Source of the DNA: JAQTNP01 sp964616145
Lineage (GTDB): Bacteria > Patescibacteriota > Minisyncoccia > Minisyncoccales > PEYH01
Direction: 5' to 3'
Assembly (NCBI GenBank): GCA_964616145.1
Contig: CAZTRD010000025.1
Span: forward strand, 1 to 13,440
Length of the DNA: 13,440 nt
Part shown: positions 12,828-13,440 of the stretch, one piece after another
Layout: every line of letters starts with the position of its first letter
How positions within the stretch are numbered: position 1 is the first letter of the stretch
Program-made: the position numbers and the translations under genes
The notes under the pieces: model-generated
Seen by the model: only the letters and a program-made list of their open reading frames with translations
Told to the model about the DNA's origin: nothing
The model's database searches: none

Positions 12828-12905
12828 ATGATAGGTAAATTGGCTTGGCAAGTACCACCACAATCAACGTATTGGGTAGGTTTAAGGGGCTATTTTCGAT
12901 TATAA
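12828..12905 (+). CDS. Possible 25-aa peptide, low support
   Basis: ATG 12828 lies one base after the helicase stop; the frame reads a short hydrophobic and aromatic peptide (TYWVGLRGYFRL) and stops at 12905. Its ribosome binding site would lie in the helicase end (AAAGGA). The close coupling is suggestive but the size makes chance likely. Confidence 0.25.
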   Translation: MIGKLAWQVPPQSTYWVGLRGYFRL

Positions 12906-12977
12906 CGGCACAACCGATACATTGGGCCCCCTGTGGCAGGTTGGTTAAGGCAGGCAAGCCAGGTAAAGGAGGACAAG

Positions 12978-13367
12978 ATGAATGAATATGAGCCAGAGTT
13001 GGGACAAGTGGCATTTGGTCAACCATTCAAACAATACGAAGCAAGTAACCTACTGATTGCTTCCCTTGATGCCATTAAGGAAGAACTTGCAAGGGTATAT
13101 TGGAATAAACATCAAAAACAGATAGAAGACCCATTTGGCAATTATGCAGGTAAATACAAGAATGATATATTCGAAGTGGAGTCTTATAGTTGGAATGATG
13201 AAGTTGAACAGCCATATAACTTTAAATATAAAGACATAGAAATTAGTTGGTATAAATACTTGGGCAGAGGAACATCAGTTAATAAAGAATTGTTGCCCCA
13301 AGAAATAAATGATATGCTCAATGATTGTTTGAATAGTTTATCTGAATCCACTGAGGAGAGCCAATGA
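12978..13367 (+). CDS. Unknown 129-aa protein
   Basis: The start at ATG 12978 is chosen because it follows AAAGGAGGACAAG; an in-frame ATG at 12933 has none. The N-terminal third is helical (EASNLLIASLDAIKEELARVYW), followed by an aromatic, acidic segment (FEVESYSWNDEVEQPYNF) and a Tyr/Trp-rich stretch ending in an acidic helix (EINDMLNDCLNSL). No family is recognised. Its stop overlaps the next start (ATGA). Confidence 0.65.
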   Translation: MNEYEPELGQVAFGQPFKQYEASNLLIASLDAIKEELARVYWNKHQKQIEDPFGNYAGKYKNDIFEVESYSWNDEVEQPYNFKYKDIEISWYKYLGRGTSVNKELLPQEINDMLNDCLNSLSESTEESQ

Positions 13368-13440
13368 AGCCTAATTTAAGGAATGTTTTGGAACTTATGT
13401 TATGTAAGGTTCACGGATTAAAAAGTGGAAGTAAATTAGA
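13364..13440 (+). CDS. 5' fragment of an unknown gene, cut by the window end
   Basis: ATG 13364 overlaps the previous stop and follows GAGGAGAGC. The 25 visible residues (MKPNLRNVLELMLCKV, then HGLKSGSKL) are too few to classify. It continues the coupled operon beyond the window. Confidence 0.55.
   Translation, partial: MKPNLRNVLELMLCKVHGLKSGSKL

Overview
The window looks like the early (nucleic-acid metabolism) part of a phage, or a phage-like plasmid, of a low-G+C Gram-positive host. All convincing genes are on the + strand, tightly packed with ATGA or TAATG overlaps, A/T-rich, and mostly preceded by strong AGGAGG-type ribosome binding sites. No capsid, terminase or lysis gene is visible. 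A 100-base run of N (6542-6641) marks a scaffold gap.

Region 1 (23-4368) carries the most striking content: a ubiquitin-type conjugation cassette in the order E2-like protein, JAB/JAMM metalloprotease, E1-like (ThiF) protein, then a 97-aa protein whose predicted fold order could fit a beta-grasp (ubiquitin-like) protein. The JAB gene is split by a 281-nt ORF-less group I intron (1841-2121). It sits exactly between the His and Ser codons of the catalytic HSH motif, so active protease can only be made after splicing. A second structured, apparently non-coding stretch (about 2833-3060) lies between JAB and E1 and has several group I-like stems in the right order, but its core cannot be completed by eye.

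Region 2 (4369-5505) has a small AAA-type ATPase with a C-terminal helix-turn-helix. It is followed by an intergenic array of three TGACAC and three inverted GTGTC(A) copies around an A/T-rich core, which looks like an origin or operator. Region 3 (5506-7371) is a run of tiny proteins, several with paired CxxC zinc-ribbon motifs, interrupted by the gap. Region 4 (7372-7732) is non-coding and ends in a near-consensus sigma-A promoter (TTGACT, 17 bp, TATACT).

Region 5 (7733-13440) is the transcript from that promoter: a possible ribbon-helix-helix regulator, two unknowns, a Cas4/RecB-like PD-(D/E)XK nuclease with cysteine clusters, a helical protein, a possible OB-fold protein, an SSB-like protein with the classic acidic DEIPF tail, an HNH endonuclease, a replication-initiation or loader-like protein, a short DnaB-type helicase, and two further unknowns. 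Together these make a recombination and replication module. The ubiquitin-like cassette upstream is accessory; its target is unknown.
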